DNA of 5,657 nucleotides from DASWIV01 sp036397475. GTDB lineage: Bacteria > JAJVIF01 > JAPKYR01. The stretch covers positions 1 through 5,657 of the forward strand of contig DASWIV010000072.1 of the NCBI GenBank assembly GCA_036397475.1, given 5' to 3'. Under the pieces are notes generated by a model that was not told where the DNA came from, did no database searches, and saw only the letters and a list, made by a program, of their open reading frames with translations. Below, one piece after another: positions 1-5,657 of this stretch (positions within the stretch are counted from its first letter, which is position 1; each line of letters opens with the position of its first letter). The position numbers and the translations under genes are program-made.

Positions 1-750
1 GATACTGCCCTCATACACAGGTATCCTCGAATGCCCGGAGTTAATGATCGCGTCGAGTGCGGTCGATATCTCATCATCGATATCAAGCATGATCGAATCG
101 ACTCTCGGCACCATGACCTCTCTCGCAACACGGTCCCCGAATTCGAAGATCGAATGGATCATTTCCTGTTCCTGCTTGATAAGGACTCCTTCGCTTGTCC
201 CTACCTTAACCAGATTCATTAAATCCTGCTCAGTAACAGTTGTAATTCTGGGATTGACCTTTTTCCCTGTAACAATTCTAATGACTATCGATGACAACCA
301 TTCAAGTACCGCGACAACCGGATAAACAACCTTTATAAGAAAGATCGCAAGCGGTGCGAAGAACATGGTCAACGATTCTGTATGGGTGGTAAAAATCGAT
401 TTCGGAAATATTTCGAGAAATGTGACTATATATATTAGAAGGACCGCATTCCAAATGACGAGAGTCCAATCGGGAAGTCCGGATAAATTCAGAATCAGCA
501 ATCCGACAGTGTTCCACAGGACAGTTAGAACCACATTAGATGTAATCTCCATAGAGAGCATTACAGATATCAATCTCGACGGAATTCTCAAAGCTTCCTG
601 AATGTAAATCGCTCGCCTGAAACCCTTCTCAACTTTTTCACTTACCCAGAGAGGACTAATGCTCAGGAAGCCGGCTTCAAGACCCGAAAAAACGAAAGAC
701 GTCAATGTGGCCAGTAATATGCCAAACAGATAAGGCGTGAAATCCGACAA
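1..750 (-). CDS. CNNM/CorC (HlyC/CorC) family membrane protein, DUF21 plus CBS domain, C-terminus cut by window edge
   Basis: Translating the complement gives an open frame from the window edge upstream. Numbered from the TTG at 750, residues 1-170 form a DUF21/CNNM transmembrane domain. It holds the family-typical FSGLEAGFLS (21-30) in the first membrane segment, further hydrophobic segments around 71-90 and 95-115, and LEIFPK (112-117) matching the conserved E-x-x-P-K signature. A cytosolic linker follows, with IKQEQEMIHSIFEFGD (191-206), then the CBS-domain entry EVMVPRVD (211-218) and SGHSRIPVYEG (238-248). The rest of the CBS pair and any C-terminal CorC/HlyC domain lie beyond position 1. 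Family members are linked to magnesium or other cation transport; the 'hemolysin' label is historical. The start is uncertain. TTG at 750 leaves about 20 residues before FSG, as in E. coli CorB, while in-frame GTG at 861 or TTG at 849 would add a polar, AT-rich stretch. An in-frame TGA at 892-894 limits any longer extension. No start has a convincing ribosome binding site. It lies downstream of ybeY on the same strand. Confidence 0.9.
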   Translation of the reverse strand, partial: MSDFTPYLFGILLATLTSFVFSGLEAGFLSISPLWVSEKVEKGFRRAIYIQEALRIPSRLISVMLSMEITSNVVLTVLWNTVGLLILNLSGLPDWTLVIWNAVLLIYIVTFLEIFPKSIFTTHTESLTMFFAPLAIFLIKVVYPVVAVLEWLSSIVIRIVTGKKVNPRITTVTEQDLMNLVKVGTSEGVLIKQEQEMIHSIFEFGDRVAREVMVPRVDSIMLDIDDEISTALDAIINSGHSRIPVYEGSI

Positions 751-1058
751 GGCAACTTCGCCTGTAATATCAGTAACAGCAGGTAAGGTAAATGAAAGGA
801 AAATAGAATGGAAATTCGCAGCGTAAGATATACTAACCGGATCGTCCAAGGAGACTATCACCCCCGCGCAGGTCCGGTCTACGTCGAGCTTTCAACGCGA
901 CACAGTACGTCGCGCCGCCGAAATTACGAACGTATATATTGAATAAATGGATATACCTCGATGGAGGTTGGCTGGAATCGCTGTCCTGTTCTTCGACCAT
1001 CAACTAGTTCCTGCTGAAATTGTATCAGTAATCATTTTGATTTGTAAACCCGCAACGC
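751..1058 (-). other. Intergenic leader between ybeY and the CNNM/CorC gene
   Basis: This stretch of about 308 bases lacks a recognisable gene. Its part nearest the membrane-protein gene (751-861) is open in that gene's frame and may be a 5' extension of it. A 55-codon ORF (1000 to 833) with an AGGA-type ribosome binding site crosses it in another frame; see the findings. No Rho-independent terminator is visible after the ybeY stop: only a weak 5-bp AATCA/TGATT stem without a U-tract. No convincing -35/-10 pair was found. Whether the membrane-protein gene has its own promoter or is read through from ybeY cannot be settled from the sequence. Confidence 0.5.
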
Positions 1059-1574
1059 CTAATCAGTGGACATGTATTTATCGGCAATATCTGTAATTTT
1101 CGGGTACAGCTGGTCCTCAAGCCGCTCCATTACTTCCCGGTCCTCGTCTACCTCATGGTCGTAGGTCAGCAAATGAAGCACGCCGTGGATTAAACATTCG
1201 ATAAATCTCGCGGCGAAATCCAGTCCCCGCTCACTCGCCTGCCTGCTTATTGTTTCGACACTGATCACCAGGTCGCCAAGAATTGAGATGCTATCCGTCC
1301 CGATCTCATTCAGATCTTCCGCCGTCTGCTGGGGAAAACTCAGTACATCGGTCGGTTTATCGATCCCTCGATGTTCCCGGTTGATCAGCCGGATCTTATC
1401 GTCGCCGCAAATGGTTACATCCACCCCCGGCGCTGCGTCGATTGCCGATTCCTTCAGGATCGCGTCTACGGCTTCCGATAAAAATGCTTCAAGATTTTCA
1501 ACACCAATAAAGCCCCTGGGAAATTCAGCGGATAATTTCAGATAAACAGCAGGTTTGAGGTCGGGAGGTTTCAT
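1059..1574 (-). CDS. ybeY: YbeY, rRNA maturation endoribonuclease (metal-dependent)
   Basis: The 171-residue protein has the UPF0054/YbeY layout. TDVLSFP (75-81) is the conserved central motif and GDLVIS (100-105) the next strand. HGVLHLLTYDH (130-140) supplies the three zinc-binding histidines H130, H134 and H140. YbeY is a single-strand-specific RNase of the cytosol, needed in many bacteria for 16S rRNA 3'-end maturation and 70S ribosome quality control. The length is normal for the family (about 150-170). One departure is T137, where the usual motif HGxLHLxGYDH has glycine. The ATG at 1574 lies 15 bases after the pgpH TGA, in the same frame, with no clear Shine-Dalgarno sequence before it. 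Translational coupling to pgpH is therefore likely. The stop is TAG. The phoH gene, which encodes the usual YbeY partner, lies two genes upstream and supports the assignment. Confidence 0.96.
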   Translation of the reverse strand: MKPPDLKPAVYLKLSAEFPRGFIGVENLEAFLSEAVDAILKESAIDAAPGVDVTICGDDKIRLINREHRGIDKPTDVLSFPQQTAEDLNEIGTDSISILGDLVISVETISRQASERGLDFAARFIECLIHGVLHLLTYDHEVDEDREVMERLEDQLYPKITDIADKYMSTD

Positions 1575-1589
1575 TATGCGGCTGATGTT

Positions 1590-3959
1590 TCATTCATCGG
1601 TTACAGGAAGAGGTTCCTTTTTCGATGTTGGCTTCTCGCCTTCGGCACGTTTTAACTGGAACTGGCGTCTCAACTCATCTTCTTCCGGATACTCGATCCT
1701 GGCATGGTACGCGCCTATAAGACGTTCAATTATCGTTTCCTTGATTATTTCAAGCTGATTCAGCGCGAGTCCGCATTCATCGTACTGCCCATCGAGAAGC
1801 CTGTCTTCATAGATCCTCTCAACCAGGGCTTTAATACGGTGCGGAGTTGGCTCTTCAAGCGACCTCGTCGCGCTTTCGCATGCATCCGCTAGGTTGATAC
1901 AGGCTGCCTCAAGCGACTGAGGTTTGGGTCCCGGATACCTGTAATCATATTCATTTACATAGCCATCTTCTGACATAGCCAGGGCCTTGCGGAAGAAATA
2001 CTTGATCAGTGTGGTTCCATGATGCTGTGGAATCATGCCGACGAGCTCTTCGGGAAGCCCATGCGCACGAGCCATGGCGATCCCGTCCTTCACGTGGCTT
2101 TCAACGATAATTTTTGAAAGCCATGGGGAATACTTGTCGTGTACATTCGATCCCGACCGCTGGTTCTCAATGAAAAATTCCGGACGTTTGGCTTTCCCTA
2201 TATCATGGTACATGCAAGCGACCCGGACCAGCAGGGAGTTTCCTCCAAGCGCCTGGCACGCCGCTTCCGCGATAAGTCCAACCATCATTGAATGGTGCCA
2301 CGTACCCGGAGCTTCAAGCTGCAATTTTCTCAATAAAGGATGGTCCTGCGAATCGAATTCTCTCAGGCGGCTGGCAGTAGGAATATTGAACGCGGTATCG
2401 AGCACTACATTCGACAACAGCATCGCGATCGGTGCGGGGATCATTCCCAGCAATAATATCCACCAGTTTTCCGATATCACGGTGATATCCAGGGTGGCAG
2501 AAAAAATAATGGCAAGCACCGATATAGCCCAGAGGACCGGAATTATGATAATCGCCCTGATCATCAGATTTTTCGGACAATCCCTCCGGATCAACAGGCT
2601 TGCCGCCAATGAGGGAAAGATCGACGGCAGCAGAAGGGCAGGTTCTCCGGACGCTATCGTGATCGTGATAGCCATGAAACTTGTTACTGTGGCAGAAAGC
2701 ATCCGCGTGAAATAGTGCGAGAAAAGCACTGCCGTTCCAACCATTGGCAGGGACGCGACCAGCATGTAAATTGGCTGCTCCGAGCCGGATTTTCCGGCTG
2801 TGAATGTCTGTAGCAGGAAAAAAGAGGAGAGATATCCGATGATCAGAATGGTGTAAAACAACAGGTAGAACCGAAGATCCTGCAGCTGAGGCATCGACCG
2901 TCCGGGAAGATATGTTATCCCAAGCAGGAAGGCGATACCGAGTACCACAGTAAACAGCACGATATTGATCCATACCGACGCCGCGGCGGCTTCAGCGGTC
3001 ATTCCCAGCGACACCATGATGTCGACATCCTCCTGCGTTACACGTTCTCCGGCTCGCAGGAAAATCTCTCCTTCGCTCACTTCCTTGATGACATCGCTGG
3101 CTGCTTCCCTTGCTCTCGCCCTTTCCTCCTGCGTTTTTGCCTGATCTATTGTGGCGTTCGGCCGGAGGAAATATCCCGCGAGAAGGATTGAGATTCGTCC
3201 CTCGTTTGCGTTCAGGCTGGTATTCTCGATCTTTGTAATAACCGTATTCCGAAGCACCTCGAGCGCATCGACCAGGCTGCTTTCATCCTGTTGGATAAGG
3301 CCCAGTATCCGCTCTCGAATTGATGAGTCAACGATAGACTTGATCATTGCCTGGGCTTCAAAATCCATGCCCAGCAGTGCCTTGATATCTTCGTCGGTAA
3401 CTGGTCCTACAAGGTGGCGACGAATATGAAGTGCCTTGTCGAGTTTGTCGAGGAGAGCCGTGACCGCTTCATCTTCAATTTCCGCGGGAGTTTTCGGGGT
3501 CTCATCAGGGATCGGATAATACACGGTGCCGTCGTCATTAATTATCGGGGTCGACCGATGTTCAACGGGAGTATTGGACGTGAAGCTGAGCGCATTTTTG
3601 AGCTGGACAGAATAGCTGTCGAGTGTGACAAAAAAGCTGGTCAGGTCGCTGAGGATCCCCGCGTTAATATTCGCATCGGCAGTATAAACCGGCCGTATGG
3701 CATCTTCCGCGGCTATCTTCGCCGCGGCGGTCTCTTCCGAATCGATATAAGTGGTATCCCGGTTAGCGGCGAAGTCGCGGCGTGCTATATCTCCGACATG
3801 CGGTACAGCCGAACGCGGATTCAGCATATGGTTTGTGGTTACTGCGAAGACGAGCAGGAAGCATGCGGCAGCGACCGCGATACGCGGGGTATCGGGATTA
3901 TCGATGAGCTTACGCCACCATGAAGATATTAGTCCTGGACCTTCGTCCGATGGGTTCAT
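1590..3959 (-). CDS. pgpH: PgpH-type 7TMR-HDED / HD-domain phosphodiesterase (probable cyclic di-AMP hydrolase)
   Basis: The 789-residue integral membrane protein has the full PgpH layout. A short cytosolic N-terminus precedes one membrane helix (about 27-43), then a large extracytoplasmic 7TMR-HDED region (about 47-325). Seven membrane segments follow at roughly 329-350, 362-384, 397-415, 420-437, 440-457, 467-488 and 498-520. The cytosolic HD domain occupies about 550-750. Likely metal ligands are H555 or H556 in PGTWHHSMMV, H585 and D586 in YHDIGK, H622 in ESHVKDG, H646 and H647 in IPQHHGTT, and D692 in NLADACES. In Listeria this family hydrolyses cyclic di-AMP to pApA; that activity is inferred here from intact HD residues. 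No diadenylate cyclase gene lies in the window. The ATG at 3959 follows an AAGG at 3970-3973 with 10-base spacing. The C-terminal tail (about 756-789) is charged and probably disordered. The gene runs into ybeY after 15 bases, so the two probably form one transcript. Confidence 0.95.
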   Translation of the reverse strand: MNPSDEGPGLISSWWRKLIDNPDTPRIAVAAACFLLVFAVTTNHMLNPRSAVPHVGDIARRDFAANRDTTYIDSEETAAAKIAAEDAIRPVYTADANINAGILSDLTSFFVTLDSYSVQLKNALSFTSNTPVEHRSTPIINDDGTVYYPIPDETPKTPAEIEDEAVTALLDKLDKALHIRRHLVGPVTDEDIKALLGMDFEAQAMIKSIVDSSIRERILGLIQQDESSLVDALEVLRNTVITKIENTSLNANEGRISILLAGYFLRPNATIDQAKTQEERARAREAASDVIKEVSEGEIFLRAGERVTQEDVDIMVSLGMTAEAAAASVWINIVLFTVVLGIAFLLGITYLPGRSMPQLQDLRFYLLFYTILIIGYLSSFFLLQTFTAGKSGSEQPIYMLVASLPMVGTAVLFSHYFTRMLSATVTSFMAITITIASGEPALLLPSIFPSLAASLLIRRDCPKNLMIRAIIIIPVLWAISVLAIIFSATLDITVISENWWILLLGMIPAPIAMLLSNVVLDTAFNIPTASRLREFDSQDHPLLRKLQLEAPGTWHHSMMVGLIAEAACQALGGNSLLVRVACMYHDIGKAKRPEFFIENQRSGSNVHDKYSPWLSKIIVESHVKDGIAMARAHGLPEELVGMIPQHHGTTLIKYFFRKALAMSEDGYVNEYDYRYPGPKPQSLEAACINLADACESATRSLEEPTPHRIKALVERIYEDRLLDGQYDECGLALNQLEIIKETIIERLIGAYHARIEYPEEDELRRQFQLKRAEGEKPTSKKEPLPVTDE

Positions 3960-3998
3960 AAACAGTTAACCTTATATATATCGTCCGTAGCGATAAAA

Positions 3999-4027
3999 AG
4001 GGTACAGAGTAGTATCGGGAAAATCAA
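3999..4027 (-). promoter_or_regulatory. Possible sigma-70-like promoter for pgpH-ybeY
   Basis: On the minus strand TTGATT (4027-4022; 4 of 6 matches to TTGACA) is followed after 17 bases by TACCCT (4004-3999; 3 of 6 to TATAAT), about 40 bases before the pgpH ATG. A second, overlapping candidate is CAGACA with TATTAA at 17-base spacing (about 4057-4029). Both are weak, and the consensus of this organism is unknown. The large gap after phoH makes a local promoter plausible, but the exact site is a guess. Confidence 0.25.
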
Positions 4028-4092
4028 TTTAATATGGTTTTAAAGGGTAAATGTCTGTGGGGTGAAATGTCGGTTTTAGCAGGAAGCGTGAT

Positions 4093-4428
4093 TCAACCTA
4101 AAAGAAAGGTTATCCAATACCTAGCCATAATAATGTTTGCGTTAATTGTTGAAGTATTGACATATCTCATCCTTCGCTCATTTAAAGAGTGTCGGTGTGC
4201 GAATTCTCCCATGTTCTCGATGTAGCAGACAAGATAAAAAGTTCTGCCGTCGTTCTTGTCCATGAACAGGCATGACGTACCTACGAGGTTCGCCCACGCG
4301 TCCTCGGGAAATCCGGACCTATCGGGTTCGGTTGATCGTGCAGTATCTGGGAAGCAGATGGTCAGGAGCAGGATTAGAGCGGTGACCCTTATTGGTGCAA
4401 TTATCGCTACCCCTTGAATATTTATTTT
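4093..4428 (-). pseudogene. Probable relic of a small secreted protein, in frame after the phoH stop
   Basis: After the phoH TAA the same frame stays open for 111 codons to a TGA at 4095-4093. From about 4401 it reads as a typical Sec signal peptide: an arginine, the hydrophobic core VTALILLLTICF, then a small or polar region around DTARS. A plausible mature part follows, containing EDAWANLVGTSCLFMDK, then DGRTFYLVCYIENMGEF. Codons up to about 4200 resemble real coding sequence; beyond that the frame becomes AT-rich and loses protein character. An AAGGGG at 4415-4410 sits 8 bases before an ATT codon (4401), yet there is no ATG, GTG or TTG at the expected place. The first in-frame ATG lies inside the mature part. 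Possible readings are the 5' fragment of a decayed gene, a gene with a rare ATT or ATA start, or an extension reached by readthrough. No protein family was recognised. Confidence 0.4.
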
Positions 4429-5496
4429 TTAATCCGACAATTTCTTTGTCTTATGGTTGTTGTTAATGTCCCCGTTTTCCCTGCGTTCGTACGCTTCCAC
4501 TATCTGCTGGACAAGTGAATGCCTCACTATATCGGTCTCGTTGAGCCGGATGAAGCCTATTCCAGTGACGTCGGAGAGGACATTGAGTGCGTGTGCAAGG
4601 CCCGACTCGCGGCGTCCGTCGAGATCAACCTGGCTCGGGTCGCCCGTGACAACCATGAATGACCGTGGACCCATTCTCGTCAAAAACATTTTCATCTGTG
4701 TGGCGATCGTATTCTGTGCTTCATCGAGAATTATAAAACTCTTGTTCAGCGTACGTCCCCTCATGTACGCAAGCGGAGCGATCTCGATAACTTCCCGTTC
4801 AATCAAGCGCCTGCACTTTTCAATTCCCATCATCTCATAGAGCGCGTCGTACAATGGGCGGAAATATGGATCGACCTTGTCCTGGAAAGTTCCGGGAAGA
4901 TATCCAAGCGATTCTCCCGCCTCGACAGCCGGACGTGTGAGAATAATCCGCTGGACTTTTCCCTTGGACAGGTAATTAACCGCCATCGCTACAGCGAGAT
5001 ACGTCTTACCCGTACCGGCAGGACCGGCGCAGAATGTGATCGCGTTTTCTCTCATCGCGCGGATATAGTCCGCCTGTCCCGGTGTTCGCGGGCGGATTTT
5101 CAATAGTCCGGCGTCGATGACCAGACGGTCGAATCCGGAATCGAAATGTGTGACCGGTTCCTCGCCCGGCTGGATTTCCTCCGGATCAATTTCTACCGGC
5201 TCCGCTGCCCTTGAGCGGTGATTCAGGAAAAACTGCTCGATATCGTCCTCGGTGATCTCGTCCTCGTTCTGCGCGCGTTTGACAAGAAGCCCAAGAAGCT
5301 CCTGCACCAGCGCGACTTCATGGCGCGGACCTGTGATCCGGACCGATGAGCCTCGTGGAACCACTCTCGCCGATGAGTTTGACTGGATTACCCGCAAGTT
5401 GCTATCGGCGACACCGAGGACCTGCACCGCCTCGACGTCGTTCCTGAAGTGGAAGGTGAGGGTTGTAACTTCCTCAGCCTTGATGCGTTTTGCCAA
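4429..5496 (-). CDS. phoH: PhoH family P-loop ATPase (YbeZ-like)
   Basis: The 355-residue cytosolic protein has an N-terminal PhoH/KH-like domain (about 10-90), an acidic linker (about 95-118) and a P-loop NTPase domain (about 125-340). The Walker A motif is GPAGTGKT (158-165) and Walker B is IILDEAQN (255-262). Further family signatures are LTRPAVEAGESLGYLPG (186-202) and TGDPSQVDL (284-292), as in E. coli YbeZ and PhoH. YbeZ-type proteins bind or hydrolyse ATP, interact with YbeY, and are thought to act with it in RNA or ribosome processing. Presence in the same cluster as ybeY supports that role here. The start is TTG (5496-5494), 8 bases after a strong GGAGGA; no ATG is available upstream in frame. 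The last 18 residues form a polar tail not typical of the core fold. The TAA stop is followed by an open in-frame stretch. Confidence 0.95.
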   Translation of the reverse strand: MAKRIKAEEVTTLTFHFRNDVEAVQVLGVADSNLRVIQSNSSARVVPRGSSVRITGPRHEVALVQELLGLLVKRAQNEDEITEDDIEQFFLNHRSRAAEPVEIDPEEIQPGEEPVTHFDSGFDRLVIDAGLLKIRPRTPGQADYIRAMRENAITFCAGPAGTGKTYLAVAMAVNYLSKGKVQRIILTRPAVEAGESLGYLPGTFQDKVDPYFRPLYDALYEMMGIEKCRRLIEREVIEIAPLAYMRGRTLNKSFIILDEAQNTIATQMKMFLTRMGPRSFMVVTGDPSQVDLDGRRESGLAHALNVLSDVTGIGFIRLNETDIVRHSLVQQIVEAYERRENGDINNNHKTKKLSD

Positions 5497-5504
5497 TATT
5501 ATCG

Positions 5505-5510
5505 TCCTCC
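5505..5510 (-). promoter_or_regulatory. Ribosome binding site deciding the TTG start of phoH
   Basis: GGAGGA on the minus strand lies 8 bases before the TTG at 5496. It is the strongest Shine-Dalgarno match in the window and supports a TTG start in the absence of any upstream ATG. It begins one base after the foot of a stable hairpin, so ribosome access could depend on that structure. Confidence 0.8.
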
Positions 5511-5511
5511 G

Positions 5512-5555
5512 GGTTCCCCAACCATACGGATTTTGCCGTACGGGGTGCGGGAACC
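5512..5555 (-). promoter_or_regulatory. Nested hairpin in the phoH 5' leader
   Basis: On the minus strand GGTTCCC (5555-5549) pairs perfectly with GGGAACC (5518-5512). Inside it, CCGTACGG (5543-5536) pairs with CCGTATGG (5529-5522) through one G-U pair, around a six-base loop CAAAAT. Two more base pairs (C5547-G5519 and A5546-U5520) can form in the junction, giving about 17 pairs in total. No U-tract follows on either strand, so it is not a standard intrinsic terminator. Its place directly before the ribosome binding site suggests translational control or transcript stability. No known riboswitch class was recognised. Confidence 0.6.
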
Positions 5556-5565
5556 TGATATAAAG

Positions 5566-5593
5566 AGTTTAGCATAATGGCGGGGAATGTCTA
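5566..5593 (-). promoter_or_regulatory. Possible sigma-70-like promoter of phoH
   Basis: TAGACA (5593-5588; 5 of 6 to TTGACA) and TAAACT (5571-5566; 4 of 6 to TATAAT) are spaced by 16 bases, about 70 bases before the TTG start. Transcription beginning shortly downstream would include the whole leader hairpin. The match is moderate and the organism's own consensus is unknown. The gene could also be transcribed from further upstream, outside the window. Confidence 0.35.
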
Positions 5594-5657
5594 TGGCGTG
5601 AGGCCGATGTGGCATTTTTGTTGTTGCAGGACCGACATGTCGCACGTTGCTACATCA

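Larger units (their letters stand above)
3960..4428 (-). other. 469-base gap between phoH and pgpH: secreted-protein relic plus AT-rich leader
   Basis: The gap falls into two parts. The part next to phoH (about 4200-4428) has coding-like composition on the minus strand and encodes a signal-peptide-like segment, described as a separate entry. The part next to pgpH (about 3960-4200) is AT-rich and has runs such as TATATATATAAGG directly before the pgpH ribosome binding site. It looks like a promoter and leader region. No strong terminator hairpin with a U-tract follows phoH; only a weak 5-bp stem AACCT/AGGTT is present at 4095-4111. Confidence 0.6.

Noticed and set aside
302..517. 71-codon minus-strand open frame inside the CNNM/CorC region
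   Set aside because: It is out of frame with the continuous DUF21/CBS coding frame running to the window edge, and its product matches nothing recognisable.
2035..2715. 226-codon open frame on the plus strand
   Set aside because: It is fully antisense to the membrane and HD regions of pgpH, has no recognisable domain or ribosome binding site, and arises from the codon bias of the real gene.
2314..2973. 219-codon open frame on the minus strand, shifted relative to pgpH
   Set aside because: It overlaps pgpH in another frame. The pgpH frame has a continuous, well-matched family architecture, so this is a shadow and no frameshift is needed.
3414..3923. 169-codon plus-strand open frame
   Set aside because: It is antisense to the extracytoplasmic domain of pgpH, with a low-complexity R/G/I-rich product and no family features.
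4095..4111. Short stem AACCT/AGGTT as a possible phoH terminator
   Set aside because: Only five base pairs, AT-rich, with no U-tract after it on the minus strand, and over 300 bases beyond the phoH stop.
4157..4186. Plus-strand TTGACA with TTTAAA at 18-base spacing, resembling a promoter
   Set aside because: The -35 match is perfect, but no plus-strand gene follows; a transcript would run antisense into phoH. It is likely chance in AT-rich sequence, unless an antisense RNA is shown.
4034..4225. 63-codon plus-strand open frame with a hydrophobic stretch (VIQYLAIIMFALIVEVLTYL)
   Set aside because: It lies in AT-rich sequence where hydrophobic codons are expected, has no Shine-Dalgarno sequence before its ATG, and runs antisense to the relic. 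A small membrane peptide cannot be excluded, but nothing supports it.
4457..4840. 127-codon plus-strand open frame
   Set aside because: It is antisense to the conserved P-loop domain of phoH, serine/arginine-rich as expected for a shadow frame, with no supporting signals.

Overview
This is a bacterial chromosomal window in which all convincing genes lie on the minus strand, so transcription runs from high to low coordinates. The order along that strand is phoH/ybeZ (5496 to 4429), a 469-base gap, pgpH (3959 to 1590), ybeY (1574 to 1059), a gap of about 0.3 kb, and a CNNM/CorC-type membrane protein (from about 750 down past position 1, its C-terminus outside the window). No rRNA, tRNA, CRISPR array, transposase or phage gene was seen. 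Base composition is moderate, and both TTG and GTG appear as possible starts. The phoH - HD-phosphodiesterase - ybeY - CBS/CorC order is a housekeeping arrangement known, with variations, from several bacterial phyla. The proteins resemble those of Gram-negative or FCB-like lineages, but the sequence alone does not fix the phylum.

Region by region: positions 5497-5657 are the phoH leader. It holds a possible sigma-70-like promoter, a strong nested hairpin, a GGAGGA ribosome binding site and a TTG start. Just after the phoH stop, the phoH frame stays open for another 111 codons. This stretch encodes a signal-peptide-like secreted segment that has a Shine-Dalgarno sequence but no ATG, GTG or TTG at the expected place. 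It is best read as a relic, or a gene with a non-standard start. The AT-rich remainder of that gap probably carries the pgpH promoter. pgpH and ybeY are separated by only 15 bases and are very probably co-transcribed. The last gene is partial.

How the genes fit together: PhoH/YbeZ is a P-loop NTPase genetically and physically linked to the rRNA-maturation endonuclease YbeY. PgpH is a seven-transmembrane receptor with an HD phosphodiesterase domain, which in Listeria hydrolyses cyclic di-AMP. The CNNM/CorC protein belongs to a family linked to magnesium and other cation transport. The cluster therefore combines RNA/ribosome quality control with second-messenger and ion homeostasis. No wholly new system is evident. 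The points most worth a second look are the in-frame secreted-protein relic after phoH and the hairpin abutting the phoH ribosome binding site.
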